64,000 bases of DNA from Yinghuangia soli (GCF_021502675.1 NZ_JAKFHA010000017.1:105832-169831); one strand, 5' to 3'. Counted from the stretch's first letter, positions 25,937 to 35,312 are shown. Numbers and translations are program-made. Notes: generated by a model from the letters alone, not told the origin.

Positions 25937-27931
25937 GTGGACCAGCACCGGGACCGGGGACTCGCGGGGGCACGCGGCGGCGCAGGCGGCTACAGCGCTT
26001 GGCGGGCCCGCCAGGAGACCCTGGTGGAGCTCATCGACCGGCTGACGCCGATCATCTCGGGCCTGTCCATCGGCAGCGGCGTGAAGAAGCTGGCGTCGGT
26101 GCGCACCCGGGCCGCCTCCGAGGCGTTCAAGGTGATGATCGTCGGGGAGTTCAAGCGCGGCAAGAGCACCGTGATCAACGCGATGCTCGGCGACAAGGTG
26201 CTGCCCTCCTTCGCCCGGCCGTGCACCGCGATCATCAACGAGGTGATGTGGGCGGACCAGCGCTCGGCGCTGATCTATCCGCTGGAGCCGGACGGCACCG
26301 CGGGCGAGCCGATCCCGATCTCGGTCGAGGAGATCGTCGACTACGTCACCATCGGCGCGGACGACGACAACACGCCCAACCCGTACCAGCGCGCGGTGGT
26401 CCGCTGGCCGCTGGAGCTGTGCCGCAACGGCGTCGTGGTGGTCGACTCGCCGGGCCTGAACGAGGCGCCCGAGCGCGAGCGCGTCACGCTGGCGTACCTG
26501 GAGCAGGCCGACGTGCTGGTCTTCGTGGTCGACTGCCAGGCGGCGATGTCGCGCAGCGAGCAGCTGTTCCTCGACGTGCACGTCAAGGCCCGCGGGCACG
26601 AGGACGTCTTCTACGTCGGCAACAAGATCAACCTGGTGGAGGACGAGGAGCGCGAGGACGTCAAGCGCGAGATCCGCAAGCGCCTGGGCCCCTATGTCTC
26701 CCGTCCCGACCGGGTCTTCTTCGTGAACGCGCGCGCCGCGCTCAACGGGCGCCGCAAGGGCGACCCGGAGCTGGTCGGCGAGTCCGGCATGGTGGAACTG
26801 GAGCGCGCGCTCGAGGAGTTCCTCACCCGCGAGCGCGGCCGCGCGAAGATCCTGTCGCCGGCCCGCGAGCTGAAGTACCTGCTCATCGAGGCGCGCGAGC
26901 AGATCGACCGCAAGGAGGCGATGCTCACCCAGAGCGTCGACGACCTGCGGGCCACGTACGAGCGCGTGCAGGTGCCGCTGACCCGGCTCGAGCAGAACCG
27001 CCGCGTCATCGTCGCGCAGATGGAAGGGCACCTGCGCGAGACGCGCGGCGAAGTCGAGGACGCCGGCCGCCGGTTCATGAACCGGGTGATCGGCCAGGTG
27101 CCGGGCTGGGCGCGGGACTACGACCCGACCAACTCGCTCGGCGCCAACCCGTTCAAGGCGCGCGAGAAGATGGAGGCGGCGGTCCGGGAGATCTCCGACC
27201 ACCTCTCCGGGCGCATCCAGGTGGCGTTCGCGGAGTGGCAGGAGAAGGAGCTCAAGCCGCTGCTGACCCGGCGCGTCGAGGACCTGGAGCGGTCCATCGA
27301 CGACGACGTGAAGCAGTTCGTGACGCGCATCGACGAGATCCGCGCGTCGCTCACCCCGGCCGAGGCCGAGACGCAGATCCTCAAGGTCCCGGACAAGACG
27401 CAGGCCCCGCTGGAGCGCCTGCTGGCCGACGCGGTCTCCTTCGTGCTGGACCCCGGGACCGCGCTGAGCGGCGGGAAGTTCAGCCTGCGCACGATGCTCA
27501 CCACGCTGCTGCCGCAGATCGCGGTGGGCGCCATCGCGATCTTCGTGGGCCTGGGCCCGGTGGCGATCTTCGCGATGCTGCTGGGCGGCAACCTGTTCCG
27601 CGGCGCACTGCAGCTGAACAAGGCGAACCAGCGGATGAAGGAGCAGGTCGCCGAGCAGTTGGTCGAGGAGCTGCGGGGCCGGTCCGATGCGGACGTGCAG
27701 GCGCTGGGCGACGAGATCACCAAGCAACTGCGGACCATGCGCGACGCGATCGCGCAGGGCCTCGACGCGGAGATCAAGAGCATCCGGGACGAGGTCGGCG
27801 AGGCGCTCCGGACCAAGGAGCAGGGCGAGTCGGACGCCAAGAAGACGGGGGCGGACCTGCGGCGCTACGCGGGCGAGCTGAACCGGATCGACGAGCAGCT
27901 CGCGGACTTGATCATGGACGTGGCGCTGTAG
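25937..27931 (+). CDS. Dynamin-like GTPase C
   Basis: 664 residues with G1 GEFKRGKST (70-78), G3 DSPG (170-173) and G4 NKIN (229-232). The helical region after the GTPase domain carries two adjacent hydrophobic stretches at about 519-558 (LPQIAVGAIAIFVGLGPVAIFAMLLGG), a likely membrane-inserting paddle, and ends in a coiled coil. It begins with GTG behind GGAGGGAGGGAG and lies 77 bases after GTPase B. Of the three it looks most like the general bacterial dynamin family seen also in cyanobacteria and mycobacteria (IniA/IniC relatives). Membrane remodelling or repair is the likely role by family, not proven here. Confidence 0.88.
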   Translation: MDQHRDRGLAGARGGAGGYSAWRARQETLVELIDRLTPIISGLSIGSGVKKLASVRTRAASEAFKVMIVGEFKRGKSTVINAMLGDKVLPSFARPCTAIINEVMWADQRSALIYPLEPDGTAGEPIPISVEEIVDYVTIGADDDNTPNPYQRAVVRWPLELCRNGVVVVDSPGLNEAPERERVTLAYLEQADVLVFVVDCQAAMSRSEQLFLDVHVKARGHEDVFYVGNKINLVEDEEREDVKREIRKRLGPYVSRPDRVFFVNARAALNGRRKGDPELVGESGMVELERALEEFLTRERGRAKILSPARELKYLLIEAREQIDRKEAMLTQSVDDLRATYERVQVPLTRLEQNRRVIVAQMEGHLRETRGEVEDAGRRFMNRVIGQVPGWARDYDPTNSLGANPFKAREKMEAAVREISDHLSGRIQVAFAEWQEKELKPLLTRRVEDLERSIDDDVKQFVTRIDEIRASLTPAEAETQILKVPDKTQAPLERLLADAVSFVLDPGTALSGGKFSLRTMLTTLLPQIAVGAIAIFVGLGPVAIFAMLLGGNLFRGALQLNKANQRMKEQVAEQLVEELRGRSDADVQALGDEITKQLRTMRDAIAQGLDAEIKSIRDEVGEALRTKEQGESDAKKTGADLRRYAGELNRIDEQLADLIMDVAL

Positions 27932-28058
27932 GCCCTGCGGGCCGCAGCGGTCGGAGGCCGCGACTCCGGCAGGGAAGACTGTCACCGCGCCCCGCTACCG
28001 TCGGGCCCGTCCTGACGGCGGGTTGCGGGTGCGCGGCCGATGCGGAGCGGAGAAGCGA

Positions 28059-28940
28059 GTGCCGACGGTCATGACGGCCGGATCCTGGGCTGCGCTGGAT
28101 GCGGACGGGGCCGCGGCTGCCGCACGGGCAATTGCCGCAGGATTGCCCGGTGTCGGGTTCGCGGGGGTCGAGGACGGGCCGGTCGTCGACGGACGGGTGT
28201 GGCAGCGGGCGTACTTCGCGTGCGCCGGGCGGCGTTACGCGCTGGTGCCGGGCGGGCGGGTGCGGTTGGGGTTCGACGTGGACAGGTTCGTGCCGACGGC
28301 CGGACAGGCTGCGTCGTATGCGCAGAGTGCGGCGGAGTACGGGATGCGTGGTGACCTGCACGAATACCTGCGCGGCATGGGCGGGTCCGCCGGGGCCGTG
28401 CTGAGTCCGCCGCGTGCCGCCGTGCTGCCGACGCTGCTGGTGGCCGTCGACCCGGTCGAACTCGGCGAGTTGGTCGACTGGGACGACGAGGACGAAGACG
28501 CAGGTGACGACGACGGGGACGTCGGCGCCGCGGAAGTGCGCGCGGCGGAAGCGGCGTTGGCCGAAGTCGGGGCGCGGCTCGCGACGCCGGACGAGTGGGA
28601 GTACGCCTGCGGAGCGGGCGTGGGCACGCTGTTCCGCTGGGGCGGCGAGTACCCGGGCGAGACCGACCCGTACACCACAGCCGACGGGCCGCAGCAGGCG
28701 CCGAACCGGTTCGGGCTGCGCATCGCGTACGACCCGTACGTCTCGGAACTGACCTCGGAGCCCGGCACGATGACGGGCGGCGACGGCGGCGAGGCGACCT
28801 GCGGCGGGTACGGCGCCTTCCTGGCGTGGCTGCCGCTGGCATCCGCATACCGCTCGACGCCGGCCGAGGACGTCCTCGCCGACTACCTCGGCGAGGCCTG
28901 GGTGCGGCCCGTCATCGACGTGGCGCCCGCTCCTGCGTAG
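28059..28940 (+). CDS. Diverged formylglycine-generating-enzyme (SUMF1)-like protein
   Basis: About 293 residues. The segment LATPDEWEYACGAGVGTLFRWGGEYP strongly resembles the LPTEAEWEYAARGG...FPWGDE motif of FGE-sulfatase-fold proteins, and RRYALVPGGRVRLGFD resembles their usual ALVPGG start. An acidic stretch (WDDEDEDAGDDDGD) interrupts the middle. The C-terminal catalytic cysteine motif of true FGE is not evident, so it is unlikely to activate the sulfatase encoded at 8.7-11.1 kb. GTG 28059 was chosen for its GGAG six bases upstream; ATG 28071 is an alternative. It follows GTPase C in the same direction by 127 bases and may belong to that block. Confidence 0.65.
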   Translation: MPTVMTAGSWAALDADGAAAAARAIAAGLPGVGFAGVEDGPVVDGRVWQRAYFACAGRRYALVPGGRVRLGFDVDRFVPTAGQAASYAQSAAEYGMRGDLHEYLRGMGGSAGAVLSPPRAAVLPTLLVAVDPVELGELVDWDDEDEDAGDDDGDVGAAEVRAAEAALAEVGARLATPDEWEYACGAGVGTLFRWGGEYPGETDPYTTADGPQQAPNRFGLRIAYDPYVSELTSEPGTMTGGDGGEATCGGYGAFLAWLPLASAYRSTPAEDVLADYLGEAWVRPVIDVAPAPA

Positions 28941-28957
28941 CGGCCTGGCCTACCCGC

Positions 28958-30184
28958 TCAGTCCACGAGGTCGCGGACCACGGCGTCGGCCAGGAGCCTG
29001 CCCTTCAGCGTCAGCACCGCTTTGCGGTCCGCGAACTTGTCCGGTTCCAGGAGGCCTTCCTCGACCGCCGCCTCGGCGGCCGCGAAGCCCCGGTCCTTGA
29101 GCAGGGACAGCGGCATGCCGTCCTTCAAGCGCAGTTCGAGCAGGATGCGCTCGACGCGGCGGTCCTCCTCGGTCAGCAGTTCGCGGCCCTGGGCCGGGGA
29201 CTCCCCTGCCGCGACGCGCTCCGCGTACGGCTTGGGGTGCTTCACGTTCCACCACCGCACGCCGCCGATGTGGCTGTGCGCGCCGGGCCCCGCGCCCCAC
29301 CAGTCGGCGCCGGTCCAGTACAGCTCGTTGTGCCGGCAGCGGGCGGCGCCGTCGGCGGCCCAGTTGCTGACCTCGTACCAGCCCAGCCCGCCCGCGGTGA
29401 GGGCCTCGTCGGCCATCAGGTAGCGGTCGGCGAGGACATCGTCGTCGGGCAGCGGGATCTCGCCGCGCCGGATCCGGGTCGCGATGCGGGTGCCGTCCTC
29501 GATGATCAGCGCGTACGCCGAGACGTGGTCGGGCTCCGCGGCCAAGACCGCGTCGAGGGAGGCCTGCCAGTCCTCGTCGGTCTCCCCCGGGGTCCCGTAG
29601 ATCAGGTCGAGGTTGATGTGCGCGAAGCCGGCCGCACGGGCCTCGGCGACGCATTCCTGCGCGCGGCCCGGGGTGTGGTGCCGGTCCAGGACCTGCAGGA
29701 CGTGCGCGCGGGCGCTCTGCATGCCGAAGGACAGCCGGGTGAAGCCCGCTTCGCGCAGGTGGGCGAGGTAGCCGGGGTCGACGGACTCGGGGTTGGCCTC
29801 GGTCGTCACCTCGGCGTCCGGCAGCAGGCCGAACTCGTCGCGGATGGCCGCCAGGATGCGGCCCAGGTCGGCGGCGGGCAGCAGGGTCGGGGTGCCGCCG
29901 CCGAAGAAGACGGTCTCGACCGGGCGGTCCGCATCGCCCAGGACGCGGCGGGCCAGCCGGATCTCGGCGATCGCGTCGTCGGCGTAGGAGGCCTGCGAGG
30001 CACCGCCGCCCAGTTCGGCGGCGGTGTAGGTGTTGAAGTCGCAGTAGCCGCAGCGCGACGCGCAGTAGGGCACGTGCACGTAGAACCCGAACGGCGGCTG
30101 CGGGTCCTCGGGGCCGCCGAAGGCGGAGGCGGGGAGCGACCCGTCGATGGGGGCGGGCAGGCCGTCGGGGAGTGCGGAAGGCAT
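28958..30184 (-). CDS. hemW: Heme chaperone HemW (radical SAM, coproporphyrinogen oxidase-like)
   Basis: 408 residues. The radical SAM cluster motif is C41-ASR-C45-GY-C48 with the HemW-typical YVHVPYC before it, then FFGGGTP, and a C-terminal HemW domain (LLLELRLKDGMPL). Proteins of this type were long called oxygen-independent coproporphyrinogen III oxidase (HemN), but the CxxxCxxC arrangement without the HemN extra cysteine fits HemW, a heme-binding chaperone. ATG 30184 (MPSALPDG) is the usual streptomycete start. It converges with the FGE-like gene and is downstream of the acyl-CoA ligase, separated by a strong terminator. Confidence 0.93.
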   Translation of the reverse strand: MPSALPDGLPAPIDGSLPASAFGGPEDPQPPFGFYVHVPYCASRCGYCDFNTYTAAELGGGASQASYADDAIAEIRLARRVLGDADRPVETVFFGGGTPTLLPAADLGRILAAIRDEFGLLPDAEVTTEANPESVDPGYLAHLREAGFTRLSFGMQSARAHVLQVLDRHHTPGRAQECVAEARAAGFAHINLDLIYGTPGETDEDWQASLDAVLAAEPDHVSAYALIIEDGTRIATRIRRGEIPLPDDDVLADRYLMADEALTAGGLGWYEVSNWAADGAARCRHNELYWTGADWWGAGPGAHSHIGGVRWWNVKHPKPYAERVAAGESPAQGRELLTEEDRRVERILLELRLKDGMPLSLLKDRGFAAAEAAVEEGLLEPDKFADRKAVLTLKGRLLADAVVRDLVD

Positions 30185-30203
30185 CTGGCCAGTCTCCACG
30201 ACG

Positions 30204-30240
30204 GGAGCGTCCGGGCCCAAACGACCGGCCCGGACGCTCC
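30204..30240 (-). terminator. Terminator of the acyl-CoA ligase gene
   Basis: GGAGCGTCCGGGCC (30204-30217) pairs with GGCCCGGACGCTCC (30227-30240): a perfect 14-base stem with a nine-base loop, 46 bases past the reverse-strand stop at 30287. Confidence 0.75.
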
Positions 30241-30286
30241 TGCGTGTCCCGGTGGGTGCCCGCAGCCGTGCGGGGTGTGACCGGTG

Positions 30287-32167
30287 CTACTTGACGAGGG
30301 TGCCGTCGTACATCTCGTCCAGGAGGGCGGCGTATTCGCGTTCCACGACGATGCGCTTGACCTTGAGGCTGGGGGTCAGTTCGCCGTGCTCGACGGACAG
30401 GTCGCGCGGCAGGATCGCGAACTTCTTGACGGTCTGCCAGCGCTGCAGCCCGGCGTTGAGTTCCGCGACGTAGCCCTCGATCAGGGCCCGGACCTGCGGC
30501 GTCGCGACGAGGTCGGCGTAGGGCAGGTCCGCGAGCCCGTCGCCCGCGCCGGCCGCCCAGCCGGCGAGGGCGTCCGCGTCGAGGGTGATCAGGGCGCTGC
30601 AGAAGTTGCGGTTGTTGCCGTGCACGATGATGTTGCCGACGTAGGGGCACAGGCCCTTGAAGCGGCCCTCGATGTCGGAGGGGGCAACGTACTTGCCGCC
30701 GGACGTCTTGATGAGGTCCTTCTTGCGGTCGGTGATGCGCAGCGAGCCGTCCGGGTCGATCTCGCCGATGTCGCCGGTGTGCAGCCAGCCGTCGGGTTCG
30801 AGGGCGTCCGCGGTCGCGTCCGGGTTGTTGTGGTAGCCGGTCATGACGGCGGGGCTGCGGAGCAGGATCTCGCCGTCGGCGGCGATCCTGACCTCGGTGC
30901 CGGGCAGCGGCAGGCCGACGGTGCCGATGCGGTTGGCGCCGAGGCGGTTGACGCAGCTGCCCGCGCTGGCCTCGGTCAGGCCGTACCCCTGGAGTACGGA
31001 GATGCCGATGGCCTCGAAGAACTCGGCGACGTCGTCGGAGAGTGCGGCGCTGCCGGAGATGCAGGCCTTCATGCGGCCGCCGAAGAGGTCGCGGAGCTTG
31101 CCGTACACGAGCCGGTCGGCGAGCTTGTACTGCAGGTCGAGCAGCACTCCCGGGGTGCTTCCGGCCTGGCGGGCCCGGACGTGCTTGCGGCCGACGCCGA
31201 CCGCCCAGGTGAAGATGCGGTACTTGGCGCCGCCTTCGGCCTTCATGCGGGTGTACACCGAATTGTGGACCTTCTCGAACACGCGCGGTGCGGCGGCCAT
31301 GAAGGTCGGTTTCACGACCGGAAGGTTCTCGACCAGTTTGGGGATGCGGCCGTCCACGGCGGTCGGGTAGCCGATGCGCAGCTGGCCGGAGATCATCACC
31401 TTGCCGTAGCAGTGCGCAAGCGGCAGCCACAGGTACTGCAGGTCGCCGCGGTCGGTGATGGCCATCTGCTGCTGGGCGGCGGCCTGGTAGGCCCAGGTGT
31501 CGTGGGTGAGGCGGACGCCCTTGGGGCGGCCGGTGGTTCCGGATGTGTAGATCAAGGTGGCGAGCTGGTCGCGCTCGATGGCCGCGACCAGCCGGTCGAC
31601 GAGTTCCGGATCCTCGGCGAGGATGCCGCGGCCCCGGTCCTCGAGTTCGGCCAGGGACAGGACCCAGTCGCCGTCCGCGCCGGTGTCGGGGGTGCCGTCG
31701 GGGGTGCCGTCGAAGGTGACGAGGTGCCGGACGTCGCCGAGGCGGCCGGCCTTGCGTTCGCCGCGGAGCTTGGCCACCTGGGCCTCGTTCTCGGCGAAGA
31801 CGATCGTGCTGCCGGAGTCTTCGAGGATGAACGCGGCCTCGTCGGCGTTGGTGGACGGGTAGACCGTGGTGGTCGCGGCGCCCGCGCACACGATGCCGAG
31901 GTCGGCCAGGATCCACTCGATGCGGGTCTCCGCGACGATGGCCACCCGGTCGGTCGGGGCGACGCCGAGCGCGGTCAGCCCGGCGGCGATCGCTTTGACG
32001 CGCGCGGCGGTCTCGGCCCAGGTCAGGGACTTCCAGGCGGTCCCGCCCCCGGGGAGAGACGAGGGGAAACGATACGCCTCGGCATCCGGGATCTCCCGGA
32101 CCCGGTCCAGGAAGTCGACGGCGACGGATGCGGGGCGGTCGTCGATCGCGGCAGCTGCTTCACTCAC
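30287..32167 (-). CDS. Long-chain fatty acyl-CoA ligase (AMP-forming)
   Basis: 626 residues of the ANL adenylating superfamily. The AMP-binding motif is LIYTSGTTGRPKGV, followed by QGYGLTEAS and the hinge LRITDRKKDLIKTSGGKYVAP. These features and the length match FadD15-type long-chain acyl-CoA synthetases, which activate fatty acids as acyl-AMP and then acyl-CoA. The GTG at 32167 has GGAGG five bases upstream. It is a common neighbour of hemW and hrcA in streptomycetes. Chain-length preference cannot be read from sequence. Expected to be cytoplasmic or peripherally membrane-bound. Confidence 0.9.
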   Translation of the reverse strand: MSEAAAAIDDRPASVAVDFLDRVREIPDAEAYRFPSSLPGGGTAWKSLTWAETAARVKAIAAGLTALGVAPTDRVAIVAETRIEWILADLGIVCAGAATTTVYPSTNADEAAFILEDSGSTIVFAENEAQVAKLRGERKAGRLGDVRHLVTFDGTPDGTPDTGADGDWVLSLAELEDRGRGILAEDPELVDRLVAAIERDQLATLIYTSGTTGRPKGVRLTHDTWAYQAAAQQQMAITDRGDLQYLWLPLAHCYGKVMISGQLRIGYPTAVDGRIPKLVENLPVVKPTFMAAAPRVFEKVHNSVYTRMKAEGGAKYRIFTWAVGVGRKHVRARQAGSTPGVLLDLQYKLADRLVYGKLRDLFGGRMKACISGSAALSDDVAEFFEAIGISVLQGYGLTEASAGSCVNRLGANRIGTVGLPLPGTEVRIAADGEILLRSPAVMTGYHNNPDATADALEPDGWLHTGDIGEIDPDGSLRITDRKKDLIKTSGGKYVAPSDIEGRFKGLCPYVGNIIVHGNNRNFCSALITLDADALAGWAAGAGDGLADLPYADLVATPQVRALIEGYVAELNAGLQRWQTVKKFAILPRDLSVEHGELTPSLKVKRIVVEREYAALLDEMYDGTLVK

Positions 32168-32654
32168 GGCGGCCTCCGGGGCCCGGGGATGGTCCGACGC
32201 CGCGGCCCCGGTGCCGGGGGCGCGCTGACGCCCGCGCACTTCTCGCTGTGCGCTGCGTCACGCCGGTGATCTTGGGTCAAGGTAGTGCGCCGGGCGGTCC
32301 GGCGGTAGGGGGTGATCGCCTCCGGTCCGGGTGCCCGGTCGGACTCCGGGAAAAACCGCCGCTGACGGGTGGCGGAGCCGGCTCGGCGGGACACGGCCGG
32401 CGCGCGCGGCGCAACAACGAGCGATCAGCATTCCGCATCCCACATATAAGTAACTTTTTGGACTAATTCGGACTCCATTGGTTAACCTCAACGCCGTCCG
32501 GGCGACCCTGCAGAGGGCCACCCGGACCGTGTGTGTCCGGCCCGGTGATCCCGGTCCTCGGACACCGCGGCCCTCGCATCCTGCCGGTCCCGTGCACGTG
32601 ACCCGGATCCGCGAGGGCGGCCTGACCCTCGCGCCGGAACGCCTTGTCCCGCCC
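32168..32654. other. Intergenic region with AT-rich promoter zone
   Basis: No gene is seen. The segment 32430-32490 is strikingly AT-rich for this genome (ATATAAGTAACTTTTTGGAC) and probably holds the promoter for the NlpC/P60 gene downstream, but no clean -35/-10 pair could be chosen. CCGGAC/GTCCGG hairpins occur near 32522-32540. Confidence 0.4.
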
Positions 32655-32836
32655 TCCGGTCGCGCGACACCGAACCCCCAGGGCGGGAGCGCGGACCCCA
32701 CCGGTCCTCGTCGGACCGGGCGCGGCCACTGCGGCGCGTTCGGGGCACAGCGTCCGGGACGTCCCTCCTGACAAGGCCCATGGCCGGTTACGGCAGCCTG
32801 TCTCGTCCCCGCGCGCCGCCCACGCAGGCGTACGGG
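32655..32836 (+). promoter_or_regulatory. Candidate ydaO-type c-di-AMP riboswitch
   Basis: The leader of the NlpC/P60 gene contains GAGCGCGGACCCCA (32687-32700), close to the ydaO core GAGCGGGGGACCCA. Near the gene it has CGGCAGCCTGTCTCG followed by CGCAGGCGTACGGG, resembling the 3' core CCGACAGCTAACCTCG...AGGCG. In actinomycetes c-di-AMP riboswitches often precede cell-wall hydrolase genes, which fits. I matched it by eye against remembered consensus; a covariance-model search (Rfam RF00379) would decide. Confidence 0.5.
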
Positions 32837-32847
32837 AGAAACCACGC

Positions 32848-33333
32848 ATGTCCAGTCACATATGTACCCCCCGACGCGTCCTGACCCGGGTCGGGGTCAC
32901 CGCGACCGCCGTCGCCACGCTCACCGTGGCACTGCCGGCCGCGGCCGCCGAAGCGGCGCCGAAGAAGGCGTCGCCGTCGGCCTCGAAGGTCCTGAACATC
33001 GCGGCCTCGCTCAAGGGCAAGCCGTACCGCTACGGCGGCAACGGGCCGAACGCCTTCGACTGCTCGGGCTACACGAAGTACGTGTACGGGAAGGCCGGGA
33101 AGAGCATCCCGCGCACCACCAGCCAGCAGTACCGGGCGTCCCGCAAGATCCCCCTCAACCAACTGCAGCCCGGTGATCTGGTGTTCACCAGCAAGCGCGG
33201 GGCGATCACCCACGTCGGCATCTACGCCGGCAACGGGATGGTCTGGCACGAGCCGCGGCCGGGCAAGTCCGTGCGCCTGGAGCGCATGGACTGGGCGATG
33301 GGCAAGAGCCGGGTGGCCGGCCGGGTGCTGTAG
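32848..33333 (+). CDS. NlpC/P60 family cell-wall hydrolase
   Basis: A 161-residue secreted protein: signal peptide to about residue 37 (VLTRVGVTATAVATLTVALPAAAAEA), then a single NlpC/P60 domain. The catalytic Cys72 is in FDCSGY, with His122 in THVGIYAG and a third polar site near His134. These enzymes cut peptide bonds in peptidoglycan stem peptides. There is no cell-wall-binding or coiled-coil domain, so it is a minimal form. The ATG has GGGAGAA upstream. A long leader that may be a c-di-AMP riboswitch suggests turgor or cell-wall-linked control. Confidence 0.92.
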   Translation: MSSHICTPRRVLTRVGVTATAVATLTVALPAAAAEAAPKKASPSASKVLNIAASLKGKPYRYGGNGPNAFDCSGYTKYVYGKAGKSIPRTTSQQYRASRKIPLNQLQPGDLVFTSKRGAITHVGIYAGNGMVWHEPRPGKSVRLERMDWAMGKSRVAGRVL

Positions 33334-33357
33334 GCGCCCCGAGTGGTAAAGCGCGCC

Positions 33358-33388
33358 GAGGCGGCCTCCCGAACGGGGAGGCCGCCTC
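33358..33388. terminator. Bidirectional terminator between NlpC/P60 gene and lepA
   Basis: GAGGCGGCCTCCC (33358-33370) pairs with GGGAGGCCGCCTC (33376-33388) around a five-base loop, a perfect 13-base stem between two convergent genes. Confidence 0.8.
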
Positions 33389-33409
33389 CGGCGTTTCGTA
33401 CCGCTACGT

Positions 33410-33462
33410 CTTCTTGCCTGCTTCTTGCTGCTTCTTGCCTACTGCTTCTTGCCTACTTCTTC
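33410..33462. repeat. Short tandem repeats CTTCTTGCCTACTG at the lepA 3' end
   Basis: Five imperfect copies of CTTCTTGC with 10-14 base periods run from 33410 into the last codons of lepA (33453-33462). They look like slippage duplication of the Lys-codon run that ends lepA. Confidence 0.7.
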
Positions 33463-35312
33463 TTGTCGCCGCCGCCGTCCGAGTCGGTGGACAGGGCGGC
33501 GATGAACGCCTCCTGCGGCACCTCGACCCGGCCGACCATCTTCATGCGCTTCTTGCCTTCCTTCTGCTTCTCGAGCAGCTTGCGCTTACGGGAGATGTCG
33601 CCGCCGTAGCACTTGGCAAGCACGTCCTTGCGGATCGCGCGGATGTTCTCGCGCGCGATGACCCGCGCGCCGATGGCCGCCTGGATCGGCACCTCGAACT
33701 GCTGACGCGGGATCAACTCGCGCAGCTTCTTGGTCATTTCGACGCCGTAGTTGTACGCCTTGTCCTTGTGGACGATGGCGCTGAACGCGTCGACGGCCTC
33801 GCCCTGCAGCAGGATGTCGACCTTGACCAGCTGCGACATCTGCTCGCCGGTGGGCTCGTAGTCCAGCGACGCGTAGCCGCGCGTCTTGGACTTGAGCTGG
33901 TCGAAGAAGTCGAAGACGATCTCGGCGAGCGGCAGCGTGTAGCGCAGCTCGACGCGGTCCTCGGACAGGTACTCCATGCCCAGCAGGTTGCCGCGCCGGG
34001 TCTGGCACAGCTCCATGATCGCGCCGACGTACTCGCTGGGGGCCAGGATCGTGGAGCGCACCACCGGCTCGTGCACCTCGGCGATCTTGCCGCCAGGGAA
34101 CTCGCTCGGGTTGGTGACGGTCACCTCGGTGCCGTCCTCCATGATCACGCGGTACACCACGCTCGGCGCGGTCGAGATCAGCTCGAGCCCGAACTCGCGC
34201 TCCAGGCGCTCGCGGATGATCTCCAGGTGCAGCAGGCCCAGGAAGCCGCAGCGGAAGCCGAAGCCCAGCGCCACCGACGTCTCCGGCTCCCACACCAGCG
34301 CGGCATCGTTGAGCTGCAGCTTCTCCAGGGCGTCGCGCAGCTCCGGGTAGTCCGAGCCGTCCAGCGGATACAGGCCGGAGAACACCATCGGACGCGGGTC
34401 CTTGTAGCCGCCCAGCGGCTCGGTGGCGCCCTTGTGCATCGAGGTGATGGTGTCGCCGACGCGGGACTGCCGGACGTCCTTCACGCCGGTGATGATGTAG
34501 CCCACCTCGCCGACGCCCAGGCCGTCGGCCGGCTTCGGCTCGGGCGAGATGACGCCGATCTCCAGCAGTTCGTGGGTCGCGCCGGTGGACATCATCTGGA
34601 TGCGCTCGCGCTTGGTCAGCTGACCGTCCACGACACGCACGTACGTCACGACACCGCGGTACGCGTCGTACACCGAGTCGAAGATCATCGCGCGGGCCGG
34701 GGCGTCCTTGACGCCGATCGGCGCCGGCACCAGGCGCACAGCCTCGTTGAGCAGCTCGGGCACGCCCTCGCCGGTCTTGCCGGACACCCGCAGCACGTCG
34801 GACGGCTCGCAGCCGATGATGTGCGCGAGCTCCTCGGCGTACTTCTCGGGCTGCGCGGCGGGCAGGTCGATCTTGTTCAGCACCGGGATGATGGCGAGGT
34901 CGTTCTCCAGCGCCAGGTACAGGTTCGCCAGCGTCTGCGCCTCGATGCCCTGCGCGGCGTCCACCAGGAGGATCGCGCCCTCGCACGCGGCGAGCGAGCG
35001 CGACACCTCGTACGTGAAGTCGACGTGCCCGGGGGTGTCGATCATGTTGAGGATGTGGACGCGGCCGTCCGGCGCGGTCCACGGCAGCCGCACCGCCTGC
35101 GACTTGATGGTGATGCCGCGCTCGCGCTCGATGTCCATCCGGTCGAGGTACTGCGCGCGCATCTGCCGGGGGTCGACTACGCCGGTGATCTGCAGCATGC
35201 GGTCGGCGAGCGTCGACTTGCCGTGGTCGATGTGGGCGATGATGCAGAAGTTGCGGATCAGCGCCGGGTCGGTACGGCTGGGCTCCGGCACGTTCACGGG
35301 GGTCGCGGGCAC
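33453..35312 (-). CDS. lepA: Elongation factor 4 (LepA), ribosome back-translocating GTPase
   Basis: 619 residues. The GTPase domain has AHIDHGKST (26-34), DTPGHVDF and NKID; LepA-specific elements include [16 protein letters not shown] and the C-terminal domain with [23 protein letters not shown]. It acts on ribosomes under stress or during initiation and biogenesis. The GTG at 35312 has GGAA six bases upstream; slightly shorter starts are possible. The protein ends in a Gly/Lys tail (GGGDKKK). It is divergent from the kinase-like gene. The DNA just upstream has imperfect GGTACTGC-type repeats (35365-35440). Confidence 0.96.
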   Translation of the reverse strand: MPATPVNVPEPSRTDPALIRNFCIIAHIDHGKSTLADRMLQITGVVDPRQMRAQYLDRMDIERERGITIKSQAVRLPWTAPDGRVHILNMIDTPGHVDFTYEVSRSLAACEGAILLVDAAQGIEAQTLANLYLALENDLAIIPVLNKIDLPAAQPEKYAEELAHIIGCEPSDVLRVSGKTGEGVPELLNEAVRLVPAPIGVKDAPARAMIFDSVYDAYRGVVTYVRVVDGQLTKRERIQMMSTGATHELLEIGVISPEPKPADGLGVGEVGYIITGVKDVRQSRVGDTITSMHKGATEPLGGYKDPRPMVFSGLYPLDGSDYPELRDALEKLQLNDAALVWEPETSVALGFGFRCGFLGLLHLEIIRERLEREFGLELISTAPSVVYRVIMEDGTEVTVTNPSEFPGGKIAEVHEPVVRSTILAPSEYVGAIMELCQTRRGNLLGMEYLSEDRVELRYTLPLAEIVFDFFDQLKSKTRGYASLDYEPTGEQMSQLVKVDILLQGEAVDAFSAIVHKDKAYNYGVEMTKKLRELIPRQQFEVPIQAAIGARVIARENIRAIRKDVLAKCYGGDISRKRKLLEKQKEGKKRMKMVGRVEVPQEAFIAALSTDSDGGGDKKK

